The position numbers and the translations under genes were made by a program. Source: Agromyces sp. ISL-38 (GTDB lineage: Bacteria; Actinomycetota; Actinomycetes; Actinomycetales; Microbacteriaceae). From it: 64,000 nucleotides of DNA. This document shows positions 51,472 through 60,388 of this stretch, in pieces. Under the pieces are notes generated by a model. That model had not been told where the DNA came from. It saw only the letters and a list, made by a program, of their open reading frames with translations, and did no database searches. The stretch covers positions 186,001 through 250,000 of the forward strand of contig NZ_JAGGPF010000009.1 in assembly GCF_018613935.1 (NCBI RefSeq). Direction: 5' to 3'. Within the stretch, counting starts at the first letter, position 1. Each line of letters opens with the position of its first letter.

Positions 51472-52295
51472 GTGCAGCACGAACCCTCACCCGCCCGGGC
51501 GCGATCGCGACGAGCCTCATCATGATCCCGCTCGCGTGCGTCATCGGACTCCCCTTCTACTACGTGGTCGTGAACACGTTCAAGACGCAAGCCGAGACCA
51601 CCATGGCGCCGTTGGCACTGCCGACCACCCTGAACCTCGACAACTACCTCACGGTGTTCAGCGAGATTCCCGTGGCCCAGTCGTTCGTCAACACCGTCTA
51701 TGTCACGGCGGCGGCGATCCTGCTCATGCTGCTCATCGGGTCGATGGCCGCGTTCTCCGTCATCATGCGCGCATCGCGACTGGTGACGGTGCTGCTCGTG
51801 ATCGCGTTCCTCGTTCCGGGCCAGGTGACGCTCATCCCGCTCTACCGGATGCTGAGCCAGGCGCAGCTGGTGGACACGCTCGAGGGCCTCGTCATCCTCT
51901 ACTCGGGCGGTTCGGTGTTCTGCTACTTCCTCATCGTCGGGTACATGCGCACGCTCCCCGGCGAGGTGATCGAGGCCGCGCGCATCGACGGGGCCGGGCC
52001 CTGGCAGATCTACTGGCGCATCGCCCTGCCGCTCATCCGCCCGATCCTCATCACAGTCGGCGTCTTCCAGACGATGTGGGTGTGGAACGACTTCCTGACC
52101 CCCGTCGTGTTCATCAGCTCGACCGAGAAGCAGACGCTCGTGCTGCAGACCTACAAGGCGGTCGGCGAGTTCACGACGGATTGGCCGATGTTCCTCACCC
52201 TCAGCGTCGTCGTGCTCATTCCCATGGTCGTCTTCTTCATCTTCATGCAGCGCTACATCGTGCGCGGCCTCGTGGCCGGCAGCGTGAAGGGGTAG
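51468..52295 (+). CDS. carbohydrate ABC transporter permease (CUT1, second subunit)
   Basis: The 275-residue MalG/AraQ-like permease has six helices and the EAA motif EVIEAARIDGAGPWQIYWRI (about 165-184), with WVWNDFLTPVVF near the end. It overlaps the first permease by ATGA and pairs with it. Together with the binding protein it imports an arabinose-containing oligosaccharide (inference from abfA). Confidence 0.92.
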   Translation: MSAARTLTRPGAIATSLIMIPLACVIGLPFYYVVVNTFKTQAETTMAPLALPTTLNLDNYLTVFSEIPVAQSFVNTVYVTAAAILLMLLIGSMAAFSVIMRASRLVTVLLVIAFLVPGQVTLIPLYRMLSQAQLVDTLEGLVILYSGGSVFCYFLIVGYMRTLPGEVIEAARIDGAGPWQIYWRIALPLIRPILITVGVFQTMWVWNDFLTPVVFISSTEKQTLVLQTYKAVGEFTTDWPMFLTLSVVVLIPMVVFFIFMQRYIVRGLVAGSVKG

Positions 52296-52335
52296 CCACG
52301 GGTCAACGCCGAACCGGCGGCAATGCCGACGACCG

Positions 52336-52349
52336 CTGTCTGTATCGAT
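52336..52349. promoter_or_regulatory. LacI-type operator 3 (binding-protein promoter)
   Basis: On the minus strand this reads ATCGATACAG-AC-AG, the third copy of the arabinoside-locus word. It sits 40 bp before the binding-protein start in the 94-bp gap after the permeases, so the binding protein may have its own regulated promoter. Orientation is opposite to sites 1 and 2. Confidence 0.65.
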
Positions 52350-52389
52350 CAACCAGCACCAACAACAACACCAACAGGAAAGGCCAGCA

Positions 52390-53652
52390 ATGAAGCATCC
52401 GTTCCCCGCCCGGTCACGGGCACTGCGAGCCCTCGCAGCGACCATCGCCATCACGTCCGCCGCCGTCCTCACCGGATGCACCGCGGGCGCCGCCGACGAC
52501 CGCACCGTGCTCACCTTCTTCTCGTGGTCGAACGAAGAGACGATGGAGCCGGTCATCGCCGCGTTCGAAAAGGAGAATCCCGACATCCGCATCGAGTTCT
52601 CGAACGCTCCCCCGGTGGCCGAGTACATCTCGACGCTGCAGAATCGCCTCGGCTCGAACACCGCCGCCGATGTGTTCGTGATCGCCGCCGAGAACAAGAC
52701 GAACCTCATCGAAGGCGGCTTCGTCACCGACCTCACCGACGAGCCGTTCATGGATGTCGCATCCGAATTCAACACCGCCACCTACGCGAGCCCCGACGGC
52801 AAGGCCTACGGGCTCTCGCTCTCGTCGTGGGCATCGGGCATCGTCTACAACGTCGACCTGCTCTCCGAGCACGGCATCACGGAGTTCCCCACGACGTGGG
52901 ACGGGTTCGTCGAGACGCTCACGACCCTCAAGGACGCTGGTGTCGTTCCGTTCCTCGAGTCCTGGCAGGGCTTCCCGACGTCGCTCGGCTCGAGTGTCGG
53001 GCTCGCCAACTTCGAGGCCGGCGGCACGGTCGACGCCGAGATCTTCGCCGGCAAGTCGACGTTCGAAGAGCTCTGGACGGAGCCGCTCACGCCGTGGCAA
53101 CAGCTCTTCGAGGACGGACTCATCTCGCCGGATGTCGTGGGACTCAAGGGCGAGCAGGTGCGCGACGAGTTCGCCGCGGGCCGTGTCGCGATGATGACCG
53201 CCGGACCGTGGGACATCGGGGCGATCCGTGAGGCGAACCCCGACCTGAACTTCACGTTCGCGGGTGTGCCGCAGAAGGGCGGCGAGCCGTTCTTCACCGG
53301 TGCCGCTTCGCCCGGTTACGCGATCAACTCGAAGGCGAAGGAGCCCGAGGCCGCCAAGACGTTCCTCGAGTTCCTCGCGAGCGAGGACGGCGTGCGGATC
53401 TTCCAGGAGAAGACGAACGACATGACGACCACGTCGAACTACACGCCGACGATCGACGAGTCGCTCGAGGTGCCGTTCCAGGCGCTGCTCGACGGCAAGT
53501 TCTACCTGCCGATGATCTCGTGGCCCCGCTATCAGGACGCCCTCTACACCGACCTCGTCGCGCAGATCCAGCTCATGGCGCAAGGCCAGGCGACGCCTGC
53601 CGACGTTGGCGCAGCCCTCGATGCGCGGCTCGCCCAGGAGTCCGGCGAGTAG
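52390..53652 (+). CDS. carbohydrate ABC transporter substrate-binding lipoprotein
   Basis: The 420-residue CUT1 binding protein (SBP_bac_1) has a lipoprotein signal with lipobox VLTG-C (Cys30) and the family's FFSWSNEETMEPVIAAFEKE near the start. AGGAAAGG precedes the ATG. It lies 94 bp after the permeases with its own operator copy, and is followed by a strong terminator, so it closes the arabinoside locus. Confidence 0.93.
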   Translation: MKHPFPARSRALRALAATIAITSAAVLTGCTAGAADDRTVLTFFSWSNEETMEPVIAAFEKENPDIRIEFSNAPPVAEYISTLQNRLGSNTAADVFVIAAENKTNLIEGGFVTDLTDEPFMDVASEFNTATYASPDGKAYGLSLSSWASGIVYNVDLLSEHGITEFPTTWDGFVETLTTLKDAGVVPFLESWQGFPTSLGSSVGLANFEAGGTVDAEIFAGKSTFEELWTEPLTPWQQLFEDGLISPDVVGLKGEQVRDEFAAGRVAMMTAGPWDIGAIREANPDLNFTFAGVPQKGGEPFFTGAASPGYAINSKAKEPEAAKTFLEFLASEDGVRIFQEKTNDMTTTSNYTPTIDESLEVPFQALLDGKFYLPMISWPRYQDALYTDLVAQIQLMAQGQATPADVGAALDARLAQESGE

Positions 53653-53672
53653 GTTCGCGAACCGGAACCCGC

Positions 53673-53703
53673 GAACGCCCGGCCCGCCAAGGGCCGGGCG
53701 TTC
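53673..53703 (+). terminator. strong hairpin ending the arabinoside locus
   Basis: A perfect 13-bp stem GAACGCCCGGCCC / GGGCCGGGCGTTC with a 5-nt loop starts 20 bp after the binding-protein stop. There is no T tract. A smaller GGTTCGCGAACC palindrome lies between the stop and the stem. Confidence 0.85.
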
Positions 53704-53738
53704 ACTCGTGTTGCTCGCGATTCCATGCCGCGAGGCGG

Positions 53739-55772
53739 ATGATGGGCGTGATGCTTGTGACCGGCGGAGCCGCACGCATCGGCTCCGACATCGTCGAACA
53801 CTCGACCGCCCGCTGGAGCGACCGACGCGTCGCGGTTGTGATCGGCGCGGCATCCGCCATCGTCGCCATCAGTGGAACGTGGATCCCGTCGCTCTGGGGC
53901 GACGAGGCTGCGAGCATCATGTCGGCGCGTCGGGATTGGGCGTCGCTCTGGGCGCTCCTCGGCACCGTCGACGCGGTGCACGGGCTCTACTACGCGCTGC
54001 TGCACGTGTGGATCGACCTCGTGGGCGCCTCGCCGTTCGCCGTGCGACTGCCGTCGGGGATCGCCGTCGGCGCGGCATCCGCAGGGCTGTACCTGCTCGT
54101 GCGCAGGCGCGCGGCGCGCGAGACGGCGATCATCGCCGCGACCGTCTTCGCCGTGCTGCCGCGGGTCACCTTCCTCGCGACCGAGGCCAGATCGCTGGCA
54201 CTCGCGACCGCCGCCGGCGTCTGGCTCACCCTGCTCATGCTGCGATTGCTCGACGCTCGCATGCGCCGGGGCTGGTGGTGGGTGTACTCGCTCGGGCTCG
54301 CGCTCGGTACATATCTCTTGCTGCACCTCGCGCTGCTCATCCCGGTGCACGCCATCTTCGTCGCCCTCGAGCTGCGTCGGGCAGGGCGGCTGCGCGGCAT
54401 CCGACTCCGTCCCTTCCTGCTCGCCTGGGCGAGCGCGGCGCTGCTCGCCGCACCGATCGGCGTGGTCGCCGTGATGCAGCGCGAACAGATCGCGTTCAGC
54501 AGGCCGTGGCGCGCCGTCACGGCGCAAGCGGTGCTCGTCGAGCAGTGGTTCATGCTCGAGACCGTCGCGCTCGTCGCGTGGGTGTTCATCGTCGTGTCGG
54601 TCGTCGTCACCGCCCGGGGCCTCGAGCACGCCTGGAGCGAGCATCGCCGGCGGCTGCTCCTCCTCGGCGCCGTGTGGATCGTCGTGCCGACGGCCGCGCT
54701 GGTGCTCGTTGCCGCGACGACCTCACTCGGGTACACCCCGCGGTATCTGGCATTCTGCGCGCCCGGTGCAGCGATCCTGATCGCGATCGCCGCTTCCGCG
54801 CTCCCGCACCGGTGGATGCAGGTCACCTCGATCGTCGTCGTCGCGGCCCTCGCGGTTCCCGCCTACCTGGATCAGCGCAGCCCGTACTGGAAGAACGACG
54901 GCACCGACTGGCAGACGGTCGCCGAGGTCGTCGCCGAACTCACCGAACCGGGCGACGGCATCGTGTTCGATGAGAGCGTTCGCCCGTCGCGTCGGCCGCG
55001 CCTCGCGATGCATTCCTATCCGAATGGTTTCGACGGCCTCGTCGACCTCGGACTCGTGCGCCCCTACGACGAGACCGATCACCTCTGGGATGTCACGGCG
55101 CCCCTCGTCGAGGTCAGCGACCGGCTCGACGGGGTCGATCGGGTCGTGGTCGTGTCGCGGAGCCCCCACGGCGTCGACGACGACACCGCGACGCTTCGGC
55201 TCGAGGGCTTCGACCCGGTCGAGCGCGTGGCGCTGATATCCGATGTGGTGACGGTGTACGAACGCAACGGGTTGAAGCCGATCGCGCCCCCTCCTAGCGT
55301 GGACAGGAGAGTCAGGAAGGGAGCCTCTGATGCCAGCTCAATCGAATCCCGGACTCATCAAGCTCAGCGACAGCGAATTGAGCGTCGCAACCGAGGAGGA
55401 GGAAGTTCGCGGTCGTTCGGTCAAAGACAGGGCCGGGCAGGATCTCGGCAGGGTCGAAGATCTGCTCATCGATCCCGACGAGCGCCGGGTGCGATTCCTC
55501 GTGGTCGGTTCCGGTGGTTTCCTCGGCCTCGGCGAACGGCAGTCGTTCATTCCCGTGGATGCGGTCAGCCGCGTCGACGAGGATGTCGTGACCGTCGACC
55601 TCACTCGCGAGAACGTGGCCGGCGCGCCCGCGTACGACCCGGATCTGATCGCCGAACCGAGCTACCTCGAGGACATCTACGGGTACTACGGGTTCGTCCC
55701 GTTCTGGGGGCCCGGATACATCGGCCCACCTGGATTCCCTCGAGAGCCGAACCGGCCACCGCCGGAGAGTGA
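53739..55772 (+). CDS. GT39-like membrane glycosyltransferase, 3' end out of frame
   Basis: From 53739 to about 55275 it encodes a membrane protein of about 511 residues with some nine or ten helices and the loop-1 acidic motif WIPSLWGDEAAS (Asp55, Glu56), as in lipid-linked-sugar glycosyltransferases of the ArnT/GT39 kind. The open frame then runs on into the PRC-barrel gene as low-complexity Arg/Gln sequence to 55772. Removing one G from GGG at 55269-55271 gives the stop TGA at 55275 after VTVYERNG, a natural end. A sequencing error or a mutation is likely. Start ATG 53739 follows GAGGCGG; nearby ATGs are alternatives. Confidence 0.72.
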   Translation: MMGVMLVTGGAARIGSDIVEHSTARWSDRRVAVVIGAASAIVAISGTWIPSLWGDEAASIMSARRDWASLWALLGTVDAVHGLYYALLHVWIDLVGASPFAVRLPSGIAVGAASAGLYLLVRRRAARETAIIAATVFAVLPRVTFLATEARSLALATAAGVWLTLLMLRLLDARMRRGWWWVYSLGLALGTYLLLHLALLIPVHAIFVALELRRAGRLRGIRLRPFLLAWASAALLAAPIGVVAVMQREQIAFSRPWRAVTAQAVLVEQWFMLETVALVAWVFIVVSVVVTARGLEHAWSEHRRRLLLLGAVWIVVPTAALVLVAATTSLGYTPRYLAFCAPGAAILIAIAASALPHRWMQVTSIVVVAALAVPAYLDQRSPYWKNDGTDWQTVAEVVAELTEPGDGIVFDESVRPSRRPRLAMHSYPNGFDGLVDLGLVRPYDETDHLWDVTAPLVEVSDRLDGVDRVVVVSRSPHGVDDDTATLRLEGFDPVERVALISDVVTVYERNGLKPIAPPPSVDRRVRKGASDASSIESRTHQAQRQRIERRNRGGGSSRSFGQRQGRAGSRQGRRSAHRSRRAPGAIPRGRFRWFPRPRRTAVVHSRGCGQPRRRGCRDRRPHSRERGRRARVRPGSDRRTELPRGHLRVLRVRPVLGARIHRPTWIPSRAEPATAGE

Positions 55773-55779
55773 GACGTAG
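55330..55779 (+). CDS. PRC-barrel domain protein
   Basis: The 149-residue protein has a PRC barrel (VKDRAGQDLGRVEDLLIDPDERRVRFLVV split between about 31 and 59, then FLGLGERQSFIPVDAVSRV). The C-terminus is Tyr/Pro/Gly rich (YGYYGFVPFWGPGYIGPPG). AGGAAGGGAG precedes the ATG. PRC barrels occur in photosynthetic reaction centres and RimM; free-standing bacterial ones are uncharacterised, often stress-linked. Confidence 0.87.
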   Translation: MPAQSNPGLIKLSDSELSVATEEEEVRGRSVKDRAGQDLGRVEDLLIDPDERRVRFLVVGSGGFLGLGERQSFIPVDAVSRVDEDVVTVDLTRENVAGAPAYDPDLIAEPSYLEDIYGYYGFVPFWGPGYIGPPGFPREPNRPPPESET

Positions 55780-55805
55780 GAGCGAGTCACCCGTAGGCTC
55801 GCCAC

Positions 55806-56708
55806 ATGCAGGCATCCACAGTCGCCATCACCGGCGGAACCGGCTTCGTCGGGCGCCACCTCGCCGAGCGGATGCCGCCTGGGAGCGCCGTCGTCATCTC
55901 CCGCCGCACGGGCGTCGACGTCGAAGACGTGGAGGCCCTCACCGCCGCGTTCGCCGGTTGCGACGTCGTGGCGCACTGCGCCGGCATCAACCGGGAGATC
56001 GGCGACCAGACCTACGAGCGCGTGCACGTGCGTGGCACCGCCACCGTGATCGAGGCGGCGAAGCGAGCGGGTGTGCGCAAGATCATCATGCTGAGCTTCC
56101 TGCGCGCCCGCCCCTCGTGCGGGTCGCCGTATCACGAGTCGAAATGGGCGGCCGAAGAGCTCATCCGCGCCTCGGGGCTCGACTACACGATCCTCAAGGC
56201 CGGCATGATCTACGGCCGCGGCGACCACCTCGTCGACCACCTGAGCCGCACGGTGCAGACGATTCCGATCTTCGCGACCGTCGGCTTCCGTGAGAAGCCG
56301 ATCCGCCCGATCCCGATCGAAGACCTCACCGACGTCCTCGAAGCTGCCGTGAACGGGCGGATGCCGCGAGCGACCGTCGCCGTCGTCGGAGCCGAGCAGC
56401 TCCTCCTCAGCAAGGCGGTGCGCCGTGTCGCCGCCGTGCTCGGCCGTCGCGTCGTCGTCGTTCCGGCGCCCGTCTGGGCGCTGTACGCGCTCGCACAGCT
56501 CACCGAGTGGACGATGACGGTGCCGCTCGTCGCGAAGGCACAGGTGCGCATGCTCGCCGAGGGCGTCGTCGATGCGGCGCCGCCCGCGGCATCCGTTCCC
56601 GACGACCTGTTGCCTCGCCGACGGTTCACCGCCGAGCAGATCCGCAGCGCGCTGCCCGAGCCGGGCGGATTCGGGCTCCGCGACCTGCGGCTGTTCGCCG
56701 ACCGATGA
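55806..56708 (+). CDS. NAD(P)-binding SDR-like protein (NDUFA9/NmrA type)
   Basis: The 300-residue atypical SDR has the Rossmann motif GGTGFVGRHLA (10-20), a VAHCAGI-type strand and HESKWAAEELIRASGLDY (about 116-133). It lacks the classical catalytic Tyr-x3-Lys, like the complex-I NDUFA9 and NmrA-like sensors, so it may bind NAD(P) without catalysis. It lies 26 bp after the PRC-barrel gene, probably in the same transcript. Confidence 0.87.
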   Translation: MQASTVAITGGTGFVGRHLAERMPPGSAVVISRRTGVDVEDVEALTAAFAGCDVVAHCAGINREIGDQTYERVHVRGTATVIEAAKRAGVRKIIMLSFLRARPSCGSPYHESKWAAEELIRASGLDYTILKAGMIYGRGDHLVDHLSRTVQTIPIFATVGFREKPIRPIPIEDLTDVLEAAVNGRMPRATVAVVGAEQLLLSKAVRRVAAVLGRRVVVVPAPVWALYALAQLTEWTMTVPLVAKAQVRMLAEGVVDAAPPAASVPDDLLPRRRFTAEQIRSALPEPGGFGLRDLRLFADR

Positions 56709-56724
56709 GACCGAGCCGCTCGTC

Positions 56725-57123
56725 TCAGACGGGGCTGCGCCGTTGTGAACTGCGCCGGAACTGCTCACCACTGAGCAGCAGCGTTCGCTCGCCTCCCGCT
56801 TCGGCGATGTCGAGGAAGCCCAGACGGCGGGCGAGGAGGTGCGAGCGCTCGTTGTCGCGATCCATCACCGCGGTCACGTAGCGCGCCTCGAGCGTGTCGA
56901 ACGCGAACTGGAGCATCGCACGGGCGGCTTCCGTCGCGTACCCGCGGCCGGCCCATTCCGTGCCGATGATCCAGCCGATCTCCGCACGTCGACCACGGGG
57001 ATCCACTTCGCGCAGGTGCAGCGAGACGTCGCCGATGAGGCGGCCGTCGAGCTCCACGGCGAGTGCCATGAAGTCGCCCGCCTGCTCGAGCCGGATGTGG
57101 CGGGTCCGGTGGCGCAGATGACG
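56725..57123 (-). pseudogene. GNAT acetyltransferase truncated at its 5' end
   Basis: The minus-strand frame gives the C-terminal two-thirds of a RimJ/RimL-type GNAT: LAVELDGRLIGDVSLHL, EIGWIIGTEWAGRGYATEAAR (acetyl-CoA loop GRGYAT) and DRDNERSHLLARRLGF. About 40-60 N-terminal residues of the usual fold are missing; homology-like sequence stops near 57120. The first ATG, 57069, lies inside the domain. The remaining part meets a truncated histidine kinase on the other strand. It may still be translated but is unlikely to work. Confidence 0.72.
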
Positions 57124-57614
57124 ACGCGATGCTCGGCGAGGCGGTGCTCGTGCAGGGCGATGCCGAGCAATTGCACCACATGATCGCGAACCTCCTCGCC
57201 AACGCCGGCACCCACACTCCCACCGGCACCCACGTCACCGTGAGCGTGAACACCCGCGATGCCACGGGGGCCGATGGCCCGCGCGTGCAGCTCACCGTCT
57301 CGGACGACGGCAACGGCATCGACGACGAGCTCGTGCCCGTGCTGTTCGAACGGTTCGTGCGCGGCGACCCGTCGCGCACGAGGGCCAACGGCAGCACCGG
57401 ACTCGGGCTCGCGATCGTCCGGTCGATCGTCGAGGCGCACGACGGAACGGTGACGGTGGCGACGAGCGCTGCCGGCAGGCGATTCCTCGTGGATCTCCCG
57501 CGCGTGTGCCTCGATGAGCACGAGGGCGTGGTCGCGGATGGCGCCGACCGAGTCGATGCAGTTATGGCCGACACCGAGTCTCCGGCGGTCGCGAGTACCG
57601 CCGTCGCGACCTGA
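57117..57614 (+). pseudogene. histidine-kinase C-terminal fragment, truncated at its 5' end
   Basis: Only the ATPase half of a sensor kinase remains: QLHHMIANLLANAGTHTP (N-box), SDDGNGIDDELVPVLFERF (G1 and F boxes) and GSTGLGLAIV (G2 box). There is no transmembrane region, HAMP or phospho-acceptor His, and the fragment begins abruptly near 57117. ATG 57129 would give 161 residues. No response regulator is adjacent. The 5' half was removed together with that of the facing acetyltransferase gene. Confidence 0.78.
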
Positions 57615-57624
57615 GCCGCCGCGG

Positions 57625-58578
57625 TCAGGCCGGGAAGGCCCGCTCGACCCAGCGGCGACTGACGTGCACGCTCTCGTCGGGATCCATCGACGCCCGGTCG
57701 ACCTCGATGATCACCCAGCCGCCGAAGCCATCGGGCAGGGCGCCGAGGCATCCGTCGAGATCCAGGTCGCCGAGGCCCGGCTCGAGGAAGAGTCCCCGAT
57801 CGACGGTCGACCGGTAGTCGGTCGGCTGCTCGCGGCTCGCGGCGGCGACACCGAGGTCGAGGTCCTTCACGTGCACGTCGATGAGGCGATCGCGGTGCTT
57901 CGCGAGCATCGCGACGGGGTCGGCGCCTGCCCACGCGAGGTGGCCGACGTCGAACGAGGCGCCGAGGAGGGCCGCGTCGATGTGATCGAGCACGTAGTCG
58001 ATCTCGTACTCGGTCTCGACCCACGTGCCGACGTGATTGTGCAGCCCCGGCCGCACACCCTCGTCGGTGAGGATCCGGGCGGCCTCGGCGAGCACCTCGA
58101 CCACCCGGTCGAGTCGGCCCTGGTCGAAGGCCGCGCCGACCGCCGACCTGGTCACGGTGCGCGAGGCGCCATCCCACGCCATCTCGGGCGCGAGGAAGAC
58201 CGTCTCGAGTCCGAAGTAGTTCGACTCCTCGGCGGCGCGGCGGACTCCGTCGAACCAGCGCACCCACTCCGCGCTGCCCGGAGCGAGCGCGTGGCCGTGA
58301 TCCTCGGGCAGGCCGACCTGGCAGTAGCCGGGCGCCAGGCTCAGGCCCGCCTCGCGAACCATCCGCTCGTAGTCCTGCAGCGTCTGGGTGTCGAGCACCT
58401 GCATCATCACCGTGTCGAACCCGCCGTCCTTCACCTTGCCGAGCACGGCCGGGTAGTCGGCACGGAAGGCGGGGTCGGCGAAGAGCCAGAGGTCGGCGCT
58501 CGACGGGTCGTCGGGGTTCGCCTTGATGTTGATCCACTGGATGGGGTTCAGCGCGAGCTGCGCACGTGCGATCGTCAC
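57625..58578 (-). CDS. sugar phosphate isomerase/epimerase family protein (TIM barrel)
   Basis: The 317-residue protein starts at GTG 58578 behind GAGAGGA; ATG 58617, overlapping the permease stop by ATGA, is the alternative (330 residues). The family pattern is visible: acidic Glu in LETVFLAPEMAW, HNHVGTWVETEYE, Asp in ASFDVGHLAWAG, HVKDLDLG, and Glu in GGWVIIEVDR, a PF01261 metal site. Its place behind a CUT1 importer and near a GMC oxidase suggests it acts on an oxidised or keto sugar. The precise reaction is unknown. Confidence 0.85.
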   Translation of the reverse strand: MTIARAQLALNPIQWINIKANPDDPSSADLWLFADPAFRADYPAVLGKVKDGGFDTVMMQVLDTQTLQDYERMVREAGLSLAPGYCQVGLPEDHGHALAPGSAEWVRWFDGVRRAAEESNYFGLETVFLAPEMAWDGASRTVTRSAVGAAFDQGRLDRVVEVLAEAARILTDEGVRPGLHNHVGTWVETEYEIDYVLDHIDAALLGASFDVGHLAWAGADPVAMLAKHRDRLIDVHVKDLDLGVAAASREQPTDYRSTVDRGLFLEPGLGDLDLDGCLGALPDGFGGWVIIEVDRASMDPDESVHVSRRWVERAFPA

Positions 58579-58613
58579 GCGAGGTCCTCTCTCTGCGGCA
58601 TCCGATGCCATCG

Positions 58614-59444
58614 TCATTTGAGTCCTGCCGTCGCGATGCCCTGGATGAAGTACCGCTGGAGGAACAGGAAGAGGATGAGCACCGGCAGCAGCACGACGAT
58701 CGCACCGGCGAGGAGCAACCCGTAGGCGGTGGTGTTCGCCTGCTGCGAGGCGATCGCGAGGCCGACGGGCAGCGTGAACACGTCTTCGGTCTGCGCCACC
58801 ACGAGTGGCCAGAGGAAGAAGTTCCACGACGCGAGGAACGTGAAGATCGACACGGTGGCGATCGCCGGGCCGAGGAGCGGCAGGAAGATGCGGAAGAAGA
58901 TCCCGAACTCCCCCGCGCCGTCGATGCGTGCCGCCTCGAGCAGCTCGTCGGGGATCGAGAGTGCGAACTGGCGCATGATGAACACGCCGAGCGGCATCAC
59001 GAGCATCGGCGCGATGATGCCGGCGAGGGTGTTCACGAGCCCGAGCTGCACGATGATGAGGAACTGCGGCACGAACAGCGCGACGTACGGCACGGTCATC
59101 GCGACGAGCACGCACCCCATCAGGAGCGAACGGCCGCGGAACGGCAGCTTCGCGAGCGCATAGCCGGCCATCGAGCAGAACAGCACGTTGGCGAGCACGG
59201 TCACCGCCGAGACGATGATGCTGTTCACGAGGAATCCGCCGAATCCCTCCTCGGTGAACAGCACGACGAAGTTCTGCAGGTTCGCGAAGCTCTCGGGAAG
59301 CCAGCCGCCCGGGTTCGCGGTGAACTCGCCCTGGGTCTTGAACGCGCCGAAGACCACCCAGGCGAACGGCAGCAGCATGAGGGCGCTGACGAGGCAGAGG
59401 ACCAGGTACAGCCCTGATGCCCGCACCACGTGGAGACGGTTCAT
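58614..59444 (-). CDS. carbohydrate ABC transporter permease (CUT1, MalG-like)
   Basis: The 276-residue, six-helix permease has the EAA motif ELLEAARIDGAGEFGIFFRI (about 166-185) and SWNFFLWPLVVAQ near the end. Its start overlaps the upstream permease stop (ATGA) and its own stop overlaps an ATG of the isomerase gene. The tight overlaps mean one transcript for binding protein, permeases and isomerase. Confidence 0.92.
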   Translation of the reverse strand: MNRLHVVRASGLYLVLCLVSALMLLPFAWVVFGAFKTQGEFTANPGGWLPESFANLQNFVVLFTEEGFGGFLVNSIIVSAVTVLANVLFCSMAGYALAKLPFRGRSLLMGCVLVAMTVPYVALFVPQFLIIVQLGLVNTLAGIIAPMLVMPLGVFIMRQFALSIPDELLEAARIDGAGEFGIFFRIFLPLLGPAIATVSIFTFLASWNFFLWPLVVAQTEDVFTLPVGLAIASQQANTTAYGLLLAGAIVVLLPVLILFLFLQRYFIQGIATAGLK

Positions 59445-60385
59445 TGCTTCGGCCTCAGCACTCGGAGTTGGACGACGCACACGATGAGCACCCCGAGGAG
59501 CAGCACGATCGAGCCGGTCATGGCGTTGGAGATGTTGCCGAACCCGAACTGCTCGTAGACCCATTGCGCGACCGACTTGGTCGAGCCCAGCGGCCCGCCC
59601 TCGGTCAGGAGGAACGGCTCGTCGAAGATGTTGAGGAACATCACGCTCATCAGCACGGTGACGAGCAGGGTCGTGGGGCGCAACAGCGGCAGGGTCATCT
59701 GGAAGACACGCCGCCAGTAGCCGGCGCCGTCGAGGGATGCCGCTTCGTGCACCTCCTCGGGCACCGCCTGCAGGCCCGCGAGGAAGAGCACCATGCACGT
59801 GCCGGTGGTGCGCCAGATGGTGAGCAGGAGTACGACGATCATCGCCGTGGTGGGCGTGCCGAGCCAGTTCGGACCCGCGATCCCGCGGTCGGCGAGGAAA
59901 CTGTTGATCGGTCCGTTGAGCGTGAAGGCGTATTGCCACACGATCGCGGCCGCGACGACGTTCGCGATCACGGGCAGGTAGATGACGGCCCTGAACACCG
60001 GGCGAGCCCGACGGATGCCGCTGTCGAGCGCGAGTGCGAGCAGGAAGCCGATCGCCATGGTGACCGGTACGCCGATTCCCACGTAGATCACCGTGTTGAG
60101 CGCCGAGCGCAGGAAGGCGGGCGCCGTGAGCACCGCCTGGAAGTTGTCGAGGAAGACGAAGTTCACCCCGAGCGGGTCGCGCAGGTCGGCGACGCCGATG
60201 TCGGTCATCGTGAGGGTGACGGCCATCACGGCCGGCACCGCCGTGAACACGGCGAAGATCACGAGGAACGGCGTCACGAACAGCCAGGCGACGCCCGTGG
60301 GCCCCGGCGTCAGCCGCCGGGAGCTGGCCCAGCGGAGGGGGCGGCTCACCGCCGCCACCCCCGCCGAGCTGGTCTCGAGGGCCAT
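59441..60385 (-). CDS. carbohydrate ABC transporter permease (CUT1, MalF-like)
   Basis: The 314-residue protein has a polar N-terminus of about 30 residues and six helices; the first is TGVAWLFVTPFLVIFAVFTAV. The EAA loop EVHEAASLDGAGYWRRVFQM (about 209-228) carries the conserved DGA. Three bases separate it from the binding-protein stop. It pairs with the next permease. No ATPase is present in the locus. Confidence 0.92.
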   Translation of the reverse strand: MALETSSAGVAAVSRPLRWASSRRLTPGPTGVAWLFVTPFLVIFAVFTAVPAVMAVTLTMTDIGVADLRDPLGVNFVFLDNFQAVLTAPAFLRSALNTVIYVGIGVPVTMAIGFLLALALDSGIRRARPVFRAVIYLPVIANVVAAAIVWQYAFTLNGPINSFLADRGIAGPNWLGTPTTAMIVVLLLTIWRTTGTCMVLFLAGLQAVPEEVHEAASLDGAGYWRRVFQMTLPLLRPTTLLVTVLMSVMFLNIFDEPFLLTEGGPLGSTKSVAQWVYEQFGFGNISNAMTGSIVLLLGVLIVCVVQLRVLRPKQ

Positions 60386-60388
60386 CGG

